Shown here piece by piece: positions 1 through 10,731 of a stretch of 64,000 nucleotides of DNA (position 1 is the first letter of the stretch; the number at the start of each line of letters is the position of its first letter). A model generated the notes under the pieces. It did not search any database. It had not been told where the DNA came from and worked only from the letters and a program-made list of their open reading frames with translations. The stretch is from Tenebrio molitor (Eukaryota; Arthropoda; Insecta; Coleoptera; Tenebrionidae). Made by a program: the position numbers and the translations under genes. The stretch covers positions 16,616,001 to 16,680,000 of the forward strand of contig NC_091049.1 of the NCBI RefSeq assembly GCF_963966145.1. Reading direction: 5' to 3'.

Positions 1-122
1 AAGATGAAAATCTTTTTTAATATATTCATATATGTCATAAACTTTAAATTCATAGATTAAACTGTCAGTATCGGTATAAAGTAATTTTGCAGAGTTTTGG
101 AAGGTTTTAATAACATAGTTGT
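1..122 (-). pseudogene. Polinton-type DNA polymerase B, motif C segment (runs off the left edge)
   Basis: This is the 3' part of a protein-primed family B DNA polymerase gene on the minus strand. The minus translation contains the family B palm motif C (YTDTDSLIYE, about bases 50-80), which holds the catalytic aspartates. The frame matches the end of the segment at 2168-5282, but a solo LTR separates the two. Removing the LTR and one copy of the 4-bp target duplication joins the frames without a stop, so the LTR broke a previously continuous gene. The C-terminal thumb lies outside the window. Confidence 0.85.
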
Positions 123-2167
123 TGTAGTGACCCAGTTTAAAATTTAAATTTAAATTTCCGGTACCGCCACAACAGCGCGCCAAATGTGAAGGTACTAGCG
201 GCTAGACTAGGAACTGCGAGCGGAAATATAGCGGGGGGTTGAAGCTCTCTCGCGCGGGTGGTTGAAGGGGGGTAGGTCACTTTTGTTTAGTTTTTCGAAA
301 CGAACACACCTTGCGAAGAGCGATCCAAGTTTCTCAAATTTGTAAGTTAAATCCGAACCAATTACTCTACCGTCCCGAGTAAATATTTTGTGTCCCCGTG
401 AAGAATCCGGCAGTTTCTTTTTTTTATCCACACGGGTAATTATTTATCTCACGTTCGTTGTCCTTTGTTTTTGTTTTTTGGGACCAGGACCACGTGGTAA
501 GGGTATGTTGTAAATTTCATTTTGTTGCATGCTGTTTCTTTAAGAAGCGCCCATTTGTTAATTTTAAGCGTTATCCCTAAGTTTCTCCCGGGAGGTTCAT
601 TTTTTTTGGTAATCAGGTAATTTCGGAAATTAAGAGCCGTCGTCCGAACCGCGAGCGTCCATTTTGTTTTTTTTTTCTAGCATTTTCTAACGGCACTCGA
701 CCCGCCATTTTCTTTTTGTTTAACATTACCAACGATTATTGTATTCGTTATTTATGCTGCTTACCGATATTTGTGCAAGTTAAAGCGTTTTTTTATTTTA
801 TCGTTATTTTACTTCGCGTTTTGTCCCCTTTTATTTGCGCATGGTTTAATGTTGCGTTTTGTTTTGTTTATTTGTCATTGTTTAATGTTGCGCTTTGTTT
901 TGCTGAATTTTCTCATCGTTTAAATGTTACGCTTGTTCGATTGAATTAAACTCGGTTTTTTTTTTTCTGTGTTGTTGCCATGGGCGTAGCAAAGGGGGGG
1001 GGGCAGGTGGGCCCGGCCCACCCCAGAATCCTTCTAGCCCACCCCAGAATAAAAGTAAAACACATTAAAAACAATATACATCTGCAATATCTATCTATCG
1101 TCTGTCTGTGGTTTAAAATCTGGCCCACCCCAGCAAAAAATCATTGCTACGCCCTTGGTTGTTGCTAGATTTCGGAAAGGTTAAAGTAAAATGTTGTAAG
1201 TGCGCCCCTATGGGAGCTAGGTGACAATCAGGAAGTCGTGGGGTTTGTTTAGTAAATTTCTGTGGAAGCTACGGTTATTTAAAGCCGTTAGCGGAGACGG
1301 ACCTAGGTCTTCGCATCTGCGGCGGCGGGATGTTTTCGTGAAGCTTCCGTCGAGGTTATAGAGATTTCGGAGTTTTGTCCGGAAACGGTTGGTTGGGGAC
1401 GGTGGAGCTAAATATTCGCTGATGCTGTTTAGTGATGCTAATCGTACAACCCCGAGACGCTCTGTCACTCTTACTTGGTCGGCGAAATAGTCTGACGTTC
1501 ATTAATACCACGAATATCTATAAACGTCGCTTGCTCTCAAGATGATTCAGATTATTCTTCTGAGTCCCCTCGCGGCCGAAAGTTTGTTACCTCCAGCTCT
1601 AAGCTCCCGAAGGCGTACCTTGACCGCGTAGTTCCGAGTTAAACATTGTTTTTGTAATTAATCGAATTGTAAAATATGAGTAATACCTGGGATACGGTTT
1701 TTGAAGAGGGTTTTTCATCCGTCCCTGTCTGTAATAACTGCCTTATGATTTGTTTACTTGTTTTGCAAGCTTTAAACTGTCATTTTGTCTGTCATGTGCC
1801 CGTTTTTCTGTTATTTTAAATATTGTTGCATTCATCTTGTCGTTTATCTTTGTGATGTAATCAAGTAGTTAATTTCTTGTACTTCGTTAAACTTAATTTC
1901 TGTCCTTTGTATTCGTTCCAATTTCTTTTTCATCAAAGTTATTACAGACATTTTTAATAAAAGGTATTTTGCGTCCCTCACATGTGTGTTTTATTTGCGG
2001 CACTCTTCCAACTGGAACCCTCACCGTTTGCATTCCGAACCTTTTCCGCCAAAAGAAAATCCCAACGTAGGGCTCCTCCGATTCGATGACGATCACGACC
2101 ACATTTGTTACCGTTTTGCGCAGGTTCAAATATTTGGCGGAAAAAGTAATGTATTCAAATCATTACA
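123..2167 (+). mobile_element. Solo LTR of the same family as the full element at 14434-19034
   Basis: It begins TGTAGTGACC and ends AATCATTACA, giving TG...CA ends. It is flanked on both sides by the 4-bp duplication TTGT (119-122 and 2168-2171). It aligns end to end, in opposite orientation, with the two LTRs at 14434-16316 and 17152-19034, but is longer mainly because of a nested MITE at 979-1157. An AATAAA signal near 1957 fits plus-strand sense. Numerous substitutions and small indels against the other two LTRs show it is an older copy. A lone LTR with a target duplication implies LTR-LTR recombination after insertion. The short reading frames inside it look like chance ORFs. Confidence 0.9.
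979..1157. mobile_element. 179-bp hAT-type MITE nested in the solo LTR
   Basis: The ends are CATGGGCGTAGCAA and, read inward from the other side, CAAGGGCGTAGCAA, a terminal inverted repeat of about 14 bp with one mismatch. The flanks are the perfect 8-bp direct repeat GTTGTTGC (971-978 and 1158-1165). An 8-bp duplication with CA-starting termini is typical of hAT. There is no coding capacity. The homologous position in the other two LTRs (near 15440 and 18158) lacks the insert, which confirms its boundaries. Confidence 0.88.
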
Positions 2168-5100
2168 TTGTAATGAAAATGATATAAGAAAGTTTTCGAA
2201 ATATCTAAGATACTAAAACCAACGTATATTGGTTTATTCAGATAAACTTCTAATTTATTCATTTCAACAACAACAATATTTTCATCAAAAATAATGGAGC
2301 TATGAAAATTAGGTCTTGAAATTAATGCGCGTAGTCCCCAGCGTCCTCCATCCCATTTCGTTACCAATCGAATGTCTCTATGTTTTCTAACATTCTCCAT
2401 ACATTTACCATAAATAGCATTAATCATTAATTTATAGAAATCTTTTTCAAAATCATTTTTAGACTGTTGCCTGAGTTTGGTATTTAAGTCAATATATTGT
2501 TTAAGCCATGGTGATTGTTTGAATTTTAAAACTTTGTGAACTTTAGTTAATTTCATTCCCAGGTCTAAATACATTTTCAAATTTCTATAATGAATAATAT
2601 ATTTTTTTTTTTGGAAATAATGTTAAAAGCAGTTTTTTAATTTTGGATGTAGAATTTGGTGGCACCATATGTTCAGGCGCCAATGGTAAATCGCTATGCA
2701 TATCATGTATGCAAATGGGATAATCTAAATCACATTCAAGTATGTAACCAATTTGAGAAGTATTGGAGGTATATAATATTTGTTGAATGTTAAAATTTTC
2801 TAAAAACTCAAATTCACCATATGGCAAATATTCTGACATTGCTGTACCATATAAATTATTCACGTCAAAATACATTAAGTACTTGCTGTCTAAATTTTGT
2901 ATAAAATTTTCTCTCATATATTTATTATTTGCTTTTGCATATCTATTTGAACACTGTGATACACCACCTCTTATTCCTTTTTCTATAAATAATATTTGAT
3001 CAATATCCATCAAACGTTCTAATGTTATATTTGTGGTTTTGAGCATAGCATCAAATGTAAGTCCAGGAGTAGTAAAGTAATGTAAAGGATCTAAATCATA
3101 TGTTTTTTTGCATGTATCACGAAAAGCTTCAAAAACATCTGCAAGTAAAAGAACTTCAGTCTTTAAATACAAATCAGCACACTCTCCTATTGCTTTAATA
3201 TGAAAGCAGTCCCAAACTTTTTTAGCATGATAATAGTCGCTGTCACTAATAGGTTCCTCAGTAAGTTCACTGTAAAATGCTTCTTTACAAGGTAAAACGG
3301 TTTCCTCTAAACGTTCAAATGAATCAATGTATAAGGAAATATACCTTTTTTTGTTAATAACAAGAATTCTTCTTCGGTATTACAAAATAATTTTGTTATA
3401 GATTTTTGTTCGTTTTGTAAATTTGATGAAAGTTTTCCTAGAGCTTGAGACATAAAACGAAAAGAATCAACAAATCGTAAAGATACATTTGTGCCTGCAA
3501 CATATTTAGTAAAAGAAATGTATTTTTCTTTATTTATAGGTAGCAATTTGATTGTTCCTTGAAACTGTGTTGATAGTTCTTTAATTATAAAATGAGCATC
3601 ATATCCACTTAAGTTGTGAAAAACAACAGGAATGTAATGAGCATCTTTATAATTTAAGTTACAAGCTTGATGCGCTAAACCACGAAATTCTCCTGTTTGA
3701 TGATTATGATCTCGTACTTTCATTTGGTTTGGTTGAAATGTTTGTTTGCAGATGTGACAATTGTCATTTGTTGTTGTTGTTGTTGTTGTTATTGTTGTCA
3801 TTGGTAAAATTATTTTAAGCTGTTCATCACCAAACTGTGAAATTTCTTCCAACTCTTTAACAAACCACTGAATGCAATCTTTACCACGATAAATATTAAA
3901 TTTAGAGAATGAATCGTTATAAGAGCATTTTAGATAATAGGCTACACTAAATGCAACATGATTTTGAAATATTTTAGAATTAGATTTGGTAGAGTAATTA
4001 TTGTCTGATGCCTTTTCTAAAATACTTTCTAAATCTGCGTATATAACAAAGGGAAATTTTTCTTTATAAGAATGATTTTCAAACTGCAAAAATTTCTTTG
4101 TTTCATCAGGTAATTTGACACAACATTGATTTGACTTTAGGCAATAACGCAAATGATTTTGGAGTAGATTGTCAGTGGTAAAAGAATTTAAACATCTCTC
4201 ACAAACAAAACATTTATTATTATGATTTGATAATTGTTTAGATAACAAACGAGATAAATTTTTAATCCACACAAAGTGATAAAGTAAGGACTTTTTAGAA
4301 GCAAAAGACAAATTTGGTTTAGTATTAATTGGCAACATTAATAAATTGATAACTTTAATATCAGCTTTATGTGTTTGTGAACTTAAAGAACAAGGCAAAA
4401 TTTTTGAACGCTCAAAACAATATAAGTTAATGGCAAGATTGTTATGTTTTTCAAACTTTCTAACATCTTTAATTGTAATTGGAAACTGGATATTTTGATA
4501 TTTTAACACATCTTTAAAATGTGGATAAGAAGAAATTCTATTAGCGTTTTTCTTTGCAGGATACAAAGCAGATACAACTGACCATAAAAAACAAAAATTA
4601 TCATCATTTTCAACATTAATTACTGCATGTATTTTTTTAATAAAATTTGGTACAGTTACAAACGTTGAAAAACCTATCTTTAATGGATCATACCTGTTAA
4701 TATTTACTTTAAGCCCTATAACTTCATGAAGAGCCCATCCAGAATCCTTTTCTGCAAACTCTTCTAATTTATTCATTAATTTATCGGTAACGTTTTCTTT
4801 GTACCACCGTTTTAAATTAGTTGAAGTGTCAATTGGAACATTTTTTGTGCAAAAGCTTTTTATGTCAATTTCACCAGTTTGAGGTTTTATGAAATAAGCG
4901 GAGAAAATAACATTCACTTTTATCATAGACTCCTTTAGGATTTTTTTAATTTTAATTGAAAAACACTTAAAAGCTTTATTGAAAAAAATTAAAGGGTCTT
5001 TTATATTTAATGTTGATATAAAACCAGTACGAATTCTTCCATTAAAAGCTGATTCAATATTTTCCCATTTTACATTAGAGCAATTTCGATTTAAATTAGT

Positions 5101-5282
5101 TGAAAGTTTTCCTCCCGTTTTCAAATTTAAATTTTGTTTAAGTTTTTTTAATTTTAAACGATAATATTTTAAATATGATAAACTAGATTCTAAAGAATGA
5201 AGTGACTCTAAAACATTATTTTTATGCAATTTGTTTTTTATTGCTTTATTAACAATTTTGATTGTATTATTTATATGAATTT
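2168..5282 (-). pseudogene. Polinton-type DNA polymerase B, main body (frameshifted)
   Basis: This is the bulk of a protein-primed family B DNA polymerase of the Polinton/Maverick (or bidnavirus-like) type. The minus frame 5282-3307 carries a C2H2-like zinc finger (CFVCERCLNSF...), a treble-clef-like CHICKQTF...DHNHQTGEFRG segment and the exonuclease-region motif VVFHNLSGYDAHFIIKEL. A frameshift near 3340 leads into 3172-2585, with palm motif A (YFDVNNLYGTAMSEY). A second frameshift in a T-run near 2605 leads into 2580-2168, with motif B (KLMINAIYGKCMENV). The order exonuclease-A-B, then motif C at 1-122, is normal for the family. Two frameshifts plus two transposon insertions make it a pseudogene. 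The 5' end is displaced to 10638-10731 by the retrotransposon at 5283-10626. Confidence 0.9.
5272..5282. repeat. Target-site duplication, left copy (I-like element)
   Basis: TATATGAATTT matches 10627-10637 exactly. Its last Ts cannot be told apart from the inverted poly(A) tail. Joining the gene across one copy keeps the PolB frame open. Confidence 0.85.
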
Positions 5283-5362
5283 TTTTTTTTTTTTTTTTTT
5301 TTAATTTTATAGGGCTTCAACAGCTGTGGTTATTAGCCCTATGTTATTCTACATTATTGGTT

Positions 5363-8300
5363 TTATAGTAAGTGGTATATTTCACAATCTCGTATGTATT
5401 GGATGATGTGTTTGGGTTCCGTGTTCAGGATGGTTGTCATGTTGTTTGCTAGTTGGTTTTTCTCTCTGTGGTGTTGTAGGTTTGGGCAGTCTAGTAATAT
5501 GTGTTTGACTGTGGTGGGTGTGTTGCATCTTCTGCATGTTGGTGTGTTGCTTCTTTCGAGTAGGTGCTTATGGGTTAGTGCTGTGTGGCCGATCCTTAGT
5601 CTCCTGAGAATGACCGATTCACGCCGTGTCAGTTCTTTGTGGCTTTTGGGTTGAAGGTCGGGGGCGATGTGGCGTAATTTGGTGTTGGTATTTTTCCATT
5701 GAGTCTCCCAGTCGGCGTGTATTGATCTTTTTATTATGTTTATGGCATCGGTGAGAAGGAGTGACTCTTGGGTTTCTTGACCGGCCTGAATTGCGTCCCT
5801 AGCGGCTTGATCTGCCTTATCGTTGCCTTGCAGGTTACAGTGAGATGGGATCCACACGAAGAGAATTGACTTGTCTTGTTTTTCCGTTTCGTAGAGGGTT
5901 TTTTGGATGAGGTGTAGGAGGTGGTTTTTTGGTGATGTGCGTTGGATTGCTTGAATGGCACTGAGGGAGTCGGTGCAGATGATAATGTTCTTTTGGTCTA
6001 ATGTTTGACTATAGCATAGGGCCTGGTGGATAGCATAAAGTTCGGCGGTGTGGATACTGCTTTCGTTGGATAGCTTGAGCTTTCTCTCAGTTGCGTTTTG
6101 TGGGGAGTAGAAGGCACATCCTACTCCTTCGTGTGTTTTCGATGCATCCGTGTATATGACTATGTCATGTGTATGAGCCTCTAGTATCGTGTCTAGTTGT
6201 ATTTGTATCTGAGCTGGGTTGGTTGGTTTCTTTGTGTGTGTCAGTATTGTTAGGTTCGTTTTGGGTGTTTTATATCTCCAGGGTGGGTATGGCGCCGTTG
6301 GTGTGGGAAATAATTTTTTGAGGATGTCGGTGGTTGGTTGTGTGTCGTGGAAGAAAGGTTTTGGTGTTGTAGCATTTGCCGCGTATTTTTCTGAGTAAGG
6401 GTTTGTGGTCACCTTGTTGTGTAGCGGGTGTGATCTGAGGGTAAGCACTTTGAGTTTCTCTGTGTGTGTAAGTTGCTTTCTGCGGAGTGGGAGTGGGGTC
6501 TCATTTGATTCGCGGTGGAGGCTTAGTGCTGGGCTTGTTCTGAAGGCGCCAAGTGCTAGTCTGAGGGCTGTGTTTTGTATGGTGTCTAGTTTGCGGAGTT
6601 GGGATCTTGTTGCTGATCCATAGGCGGGGGATCCATAGTCTAGTTTAGATCTTATCGTGGCTCGATAAGTGCGTAGGATGGTCCTTTCGTCGCTCCCCCA
6701 GTTGGTGTGAGCTATGGCTTTCAGCAGATTTAGGCGTCGAAGGCAGTCGTTCTTTAAGGTGGTGATGTGTGTCGAAAAGGTCAGTCTCGAGTCGAAGGTT
6801 ATGCCTAGGTATGTTTGGTGTTGTACCTGTGTTAGTGGTTGACCGTAGAGTTGCAGCGGCTCTAGTGCTTCTTTGTTGCGTCTTCTGGAGAATCGCATTA
6901 TGGTTGTTTTTGTTGTAGAGCAGCGAAATCCAGTTTCTGCGGACCATTTCTCTATTATTTGTAGTGAGTTCTGGATTATCTTTTGGGTGGTGGTTATTTG
7001 TGATCCTCGGCAGAATATTATCAGGTCGTCGGCGTATATTGAGGCTACTACTGGTTTAGGTATTATTCCAGGGAGGCTGTTTATCGCTACAAGGAATAGT
7101 GTGCTGCTTAACACTGAGCCTTGAGGTATTCCGTTCGTTTGATGGAAGGTGTTGGACAGCTTGCCGTTTATCCTTACTTGGAATGTTCTGTTTTCCATGA
7201 AGTTGCGTAAAAATTGGAGCATGTTACCGGTTACTTTCCAGTCTGTTAGCTTTTTTAGAACATTATATCTCCAGACTGTGTCAAATGCTTTTTCGATGTC
7301 TATAAATGCTGTTAGCATTTCCTGTCGGTTTGCTAGGGCGTGACATGCCTCTGTGTGTAGTAGCAATATGGAGTCGAGAGTGGATCTGTTGGGCCTGAAT
7401 CCGTTTTGAGCATTGTGAAGTAGTGATTTGTCTTCCATATACCACATTAGTCTTGCGTTTACCATTCTCTCGAGTAGTTTGCATAAGGTGCACGTGAGTG
7501 ATATTGGACGGTAACTGTTTGCTTCGGTTTTTTGTTTTCCGGGTTTGAATACGGGAATGATGATTGCTTTTCTCCAAATGTCTGGGAATTTTTGCTGTTG
7601 CCATATGTTATTGAATATCTTGAGGACGATTCCTTGGGCTTTTGGTGTTAGGTTCTTTATTAGTAAGTCTGGAATGTTATCTGGTCCCGCGCTTGATGCC
7701 CTTGGTCTGTTCATAGCTGTCTGCATCTCTGTTGGCGTGAATTCGTGGTTGATCGGGTTCCCGTTGTCGTTGCTGTCATATTGAAGTGGGAGATTCTCGC
7801 TGTTTTGTTTGTGTTTTAGGAAGTCTTTTGAATAATGGTTATCACTGGATGCTTTTTGATATTGTTCGCCTAGGATGTTTGCCATTTGTATTTCGTCTGT
7901 CGTTAGTGTGCCGTTGGACTGGTTGAGAGCTGTTATTTTGTAGAATCTTTTTTTGCCTTGTATCTTGTGGATTGTTTTCCATATCTCCGACGTTGGGGTG
8001 TTCGTTGTTAGTGTCGAGATGTAATCTTCCCATGCTTGTTGCTTCCTCTTTTTTATGGTTATCCTCGCCTTGGCTCTTGCTTGTTTCAGTGCTATGAGGT
8101 TCTGTTGGGATTTGTGTTTTTTGTAGCGGTATAGAGCTTTCTTGCTTGCTCGTGTGGTTGTTTCGCATTCGTCGTTCCACCATGGGACTGGGTTGTGTCT
8201 GTGGCGTTGTTGTGTGTATCCTATATTGAGTTCTGCTGCGTCGATCATTATCTTGGTGAATTGCTGTACTTGTGTCTCGGGGTCTGTATATTCTAGGATA

Positions 8301-9067
8301 GGATAGCAGTTCTGATCTATGTAGTTCTGATATTCTGTCCAGTTGGCTCTTTTAAAGTTCCATTGTTGTGTTGTTTGATGGATTATAGTTTGTTCGGGGT
8401 GGGTTTCTATTTTTATAGGGTAGTGGTCGCTGTCGTGTAGGTCATCCAGAGGTTCCCATGTGTAGGTCGTTGCATTCTCGGGTGTAGTGAAGCTAAGATC
8501 TATTGTGCTGAATGAGCCGTGTTGTGTGCTGAAGTGTGTTGGATCTCCAGTGTTTAGTATCACTATGTCTTCGTGTAGGATGATGTCTTCTATTATTTTT
8601 CCTTTTTCGTTTATTTGGGTGGAGCCCCATGTTGGGTGGTGTGCATTGAAATCTCCTACCAGTAGGTATGGCTTTGGTAGTTGGTTTATGATGTTTAGAA
8701 TTTTGTTTTTGTCGATTGGTCTTGACGGGGGTATGTATATACTACATATTGTGAGCTTGCTGGGTCTCCATATTTTTACGGCTATAGCCTCTAGTTCGGT
8801 GTGTAGGGGAGCGGGTTCTGAGTGATAGGAGTCGTTTACGAAGATAGCTACTCCCCCGCTTGCTCTCTTTTCGTTTTCTGCTTCTCTGTTTTTGTAATAG
8901 TGTGTGTAGCCGGTTAGAGTAGGGGCGTGATTTTCGTTCAGGTTGGTTTCTTGGAGTGCTACACAGGTTGGTCTGTATTTGTCGATGATTCTTTTGAGAT
9001 GGGGAAGTCGCGGATATATTCCGCTGCAGTTCCATTGTATAGCCGTGAATTTGTCTAGTATGTGTCG
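5363..9067 (-). CDS. I-like element ORF2: endonuclease, reverse transcriptase, RNase H
   Basis: The frame is open without a stop from about 9067 to 5363 (about 1,230 codons). It begins where ORF1 stops (TAG at 9057-9059), so ORF2 is probably translated by reinitiation; I see no in-frame ATG at the junction. Domains in order are: APE-type endonuclease (WNCSGIYPRLPHLKRIIDKY, LLVGDFNAHHPTWGS, SDHYPI); reverse transcriptase (NSYRPISLTCTLCKLLERM, DIEKAFDTVW, GIPQGSVLSS, catalytic YADD in SIYADDLIIF); RNase H (IYTDAS, HTAELYAI, CTDSLSAIQAI, VWIPSHCNLQGNDKAD); and a C-terminal CCHC-type knuckle (CRRCNTPTTVKHILLDC). All key catalytic residues are present. It could be functional if ORF1 were intact. 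Confidence 0.92.
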   Translation of the reverse strand, partial: RHILDKFTAIQWNCSGIYPRLPHLKRIIDKYRPTCVALQETNLNENHAPTLTGYTHYYKNREAENEKRASGGVAIFVNDSYHSEPAPLHTELEAIAVKIWRPSKLTICSIYIPPSRPIDKNKILNIINQLPKPYLLVGDFNAHHPTWGSTQINEKGKIIEDIILHEDIVILNTGDPTHFSTQHGSFSTIDLSFTTPENATTYTWEPLDDLHDSDHYPIKIETHPEQTIIHQTTQQWNFKRANWTEYQNYIDQNCYPILEYTDPETQVQQFTKIMIDAAELNIGYTQQRHRHNPVPWWNDECETTTRASKKALYRYKKHKSQQNLIALKQARAKARITIKKRKQQAWEDYISTLTTNTPTSEIWKTIHKIQGKKRFYKITALNQSNGTLTTDEIQMANILGEQYQKASSDNHYSKDFLKHKQNSENLPLQYDSNDNGNPINHEFTPTEMQTAMNRPRASSAGPDNIPDLLIKNLTPKAQGIVLKIFNNIWQQQKFPDIWRKAIIIPVFKPGKQKTEANSYRPISLTCTLCKLLERMVNARLMWYMEDKSLLHNAQNGFRPNRSTLDSILLLHTEACHALANRQEMLTAFIDIEKAFDTVWRYNVLKKLTDWKVTGNMLQFLRNFMENRTFQVRINGKLSNTFHQTNGIPQGSVLSSTLFLVAINSLPGIIPKPVVASIYADDLIIFCRGSQITTTQKIIQNSLQIIEKWSAETGFRCSTTKTTIMRFSRRRNKEALEPLQLYGQPLTQVQHQTYLGITFDSRLTFSTHITTLKNDCLRRLNLLKAIAHTNWGSDERTILRTYRATIRSKLDYGSPAYGSATRSQLRKLDTIQNTALRLALGAFRTSPALSLHRESNETPLPLRRKQLTHTEKLKVLTLRSHPLHNKVTTNPYSEKYAANATTPKPFFHDTQPTTDILKKLFPTPTAPYPPWRYKTPKTNLTILTHTKKPTNPAQIQIQLDTILEAHTHDIVIYTDASKTHEGVGCAFYSPQNATERKLKLSNESSIHTAELYAIHQALCYSQTLDQKNIIICTDSLSAIQAIQRTSPKNHLLHLIQKTLYETEKQDKSILFVWIPSHCNLQGNDKADQAARDAIQAGQETQESLLLTDAINIIKRSIHADWETQWKNTNTKLRHIAPDLQPKSHKELTRRESVILRRLRIGHTALTHKHLLERSNTPTCRRCNTPTTVKHILLDCPNLQHHREKNQLANNMTTILNTEPKHIIQYIRDCEIYHLL

Positions 9068-10339
9068 TCAGTGTCGCTGTCTTGTCGCACGTTTTGCTGT
9101 GTTGTTTTTCGTTTACTTTTGTTTTCGAGTTTCTTTAGGAGTCGTGTGAGTCTGTTTTTCATAGATTGGTTGTTAATGGCTGCGTGGATTGTCATAATCA
9201 TTTGTATGACGCCTTCAGTATCATCTGTGAATCGCTGGAGTTCGGCTTCTGGGTTGCTGTGGCCATATGTTGATTCTATGAAACTAATGAAGTTTTCGTG
9301 GGTGAGTGGGAGTGTTGTAGGATCTTCTTTTGATTTGTTGGTACGCGCTTTCCTTTGTGTTGTCTGGCACTGAGGTTAGTGATTCTGTTGAGGATGGTTG
9401 TCGGTGTAGGTTTTCGGCTGATTGTGATCTTTTGACTCTTTTGCTTTTCGGTGTTTTTTCCTGGGCCGTGTAGGTTTTCGGTTGGTTATTTGGCTCTTTG
9501 AAGGTTATTTCTTCGGTGTTTGTTTCAATGCTATTCGGGTCGGTTAGTTTGGAGATGGTGCTTTCTGTGTTTTTGGCCTTTCGTTTGTTTGGGGGTTTTC
9601 CTTGATTGTCTTTTTCGAGGTTCTCGGTTTGTGCTTTTTCTTGAGGTATGACTTCTGTGTCACTGGTGTCGGGTAGGTCTTCTTGTTGCATTGCATTTTC
9701 TGTTGGGTTGGGGCATTTTGCCGCGACATGTCCTGTTTTCTTGCATAGGAAGCAGATCATCTCGTCATATGTTGTGAATATTCTGTAGGTTGTGTCTTCA
9801 TAGGAGATGACTATGCTCGTAGGTAGATTCTCTGTTTCTTCTGGTTGAGGGGCAACGTAAACTTGCCTTCTGAAACTCTCGATGTGGGCGTATTCTTCCC
9901 CTGCTATGCCTGCTCTTAGGGTTGTGATTTGTGACACTAGTTTGAGTCCTGTTTGTTTTAGTGCTTGTTCTATTATGTGATGAGGGATCGAGCTGCATAC
10001 ATTTGATATTATTATCCTTTTGGCTGAAGATATTAGTTTTCGGACTTTCGTTCGTGTTCCTGCTATTGATATCTCTGGGAACTTGGTTACGAAGTCGTCG
10101 GCTAGTTGTTTGCTGCTTAGGTAAGTGCATATGCGGTTGTTGGAGATTTTTGATATTGAGATTATGTTTTTTGGTCCGATCACTTTTCCTATGCTTGTGG
10201 CATAGTCTGTTAGGCGAGTGTCTTCTATGGCATCTATTATGATAGCTTGTTCTCTTTTAGGAAATTTGTTGGGTTGCTGTGAGATTATTTGAGCATAGTT
10301 TGGTCTATTTTCTTTTAGTGTGTTGTTATTGGCTTCCAT
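9057..10339 (-). pseudogene. I-like element ORF1 (gag-like nucleic-acid-binding protein), one frameshift
   Basis: The ATG at 10339 opens a 351-codon frame that stops at 9284. The adjacent frame carries on with no stop to a TAG at 9057-9059 (…ENFISFIESTYGHSN… to …RQDSDTDDTY), so a single frameshift near 9330 separates two halves of one protein of about 425 residues. The middle has a PRE/C2HC-like gag region and one CCHC knuckle, CFLCKKTGHVAAKC. The tail is rich in lysine, serine and threonine. Such proteins bind element RNA and act as nucleic-acid chaperones. This frameshift is the only clear lesion I can see in the element. Confidence 0.85.
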
Positions 10340-10626
10340 GTTTTGTTGGTTGCGGCCTTTTCAGGCGCATAATGCGGGGTTTGTCGTGTTTTTTGTTTGT
10401 TCTTCTGATATCTTATCGGTGTTGTGGTTTTGAGTATTATTTGGTGTAAATAATTGAAAATTCGGGGATTTGAAGACCTCTCACCAGGTTCCTTGGACGG
10501 TTATGGTTCGGAGGGTTTCTGTTCCCGTGGCTCGGTCGAAAGTTTTACTTTTATTCGCTCTCGAGATCGTGTTTTTGCTCGGTGACTTGGAACACGTGTG
10601 CACTCGTTCAATTCACCTTCACTCCC
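10340..10626 (-). other. 5'UTR of the I-like element
   Basis: This is non-coding sequence between the right-hand target duplication and the ORF1 ATG. Non-LTR elements usually keep an internal promoter here. I can point to no specific promoter motif. Confidence 0.6.
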
Positions 10627-10637
10627 TATATGAATTT
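10627..10637. repeat. Target-site duplication, right copy (I-like element)
   Basis: TATATGAATTT is identical to 5272-5282. Confidence 0.85.
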
Positions 10638-10731
10638 GAAATTTATTTAACTCATCTATAGTTTTTAATTTTGAGAAATATTCACGTACCACTTTTAAGA
10701 CTCTTTTACATAAACGTGTGACGGTTTCCAT
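10638..10731 (-). pseudogene. Polinton-type DNA polymerase B, N-terminal piece
   Basis: The minus-strand ATG at 10729-10731 starts METVTRLCKRVLKVV and runs in frame up to the target duplication of the I-like element. The same frame resumes on the other side at 5282 with no stop, so this is the probable original start of the PolB gene and not a separate small gene. The open frame shown beyond 10627 is retrotransposon 5'UTR. Confidence 0.8.

Larger units (their letters stand above)
5283..10626 (-). mobile_element. I-clade-like non-LTR retrotransposon inserted in the PolB gene
   Basis: This is a 5.3-kb retrotransposon transcribed on the minus strand: 5' end at 10626, 5'UTR to 10340, two ORFs, then a short 3'UTR ending in a poly(A) tail (T-run 5281-5302 on the plus strand). 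It is flanked by the 11-bp direct repeat TATATGAATTT (5272-5282 and 10627-10637, the left copy merging with the tail). Target-primed insertions typically give such duplications and an A-tail. The RNase H domain and a gag with one CCHC knuckle point to the I group (I/Nimb-like), but the clade is inferred by eye. The copy looks full length and only lightly damaged. Confidence 0.9.

Noticed and set aside
716..1468. Open frames inside the solo LTR and the matching frames in the LTRs at 14434-16316 and 17152-19034
   Set aside because: They recur only because the LTR is repeated, have no domain or codon signal, and lie in regulatory sequence of the element.
5394..10242. Many plus-strand frames across the I-like element
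   Set aside because: They are antisense shadows of its ORF1 and ORF2, whose minus-strand products have clear catalytic motifs.
10501..10731. A separate 76-residue protein starting METVTRLCK
   Set aside because: Only the part above 10637 is genuine; the rest reads into retrotransposon 5'UTR. It is the start of the split PolB gene.
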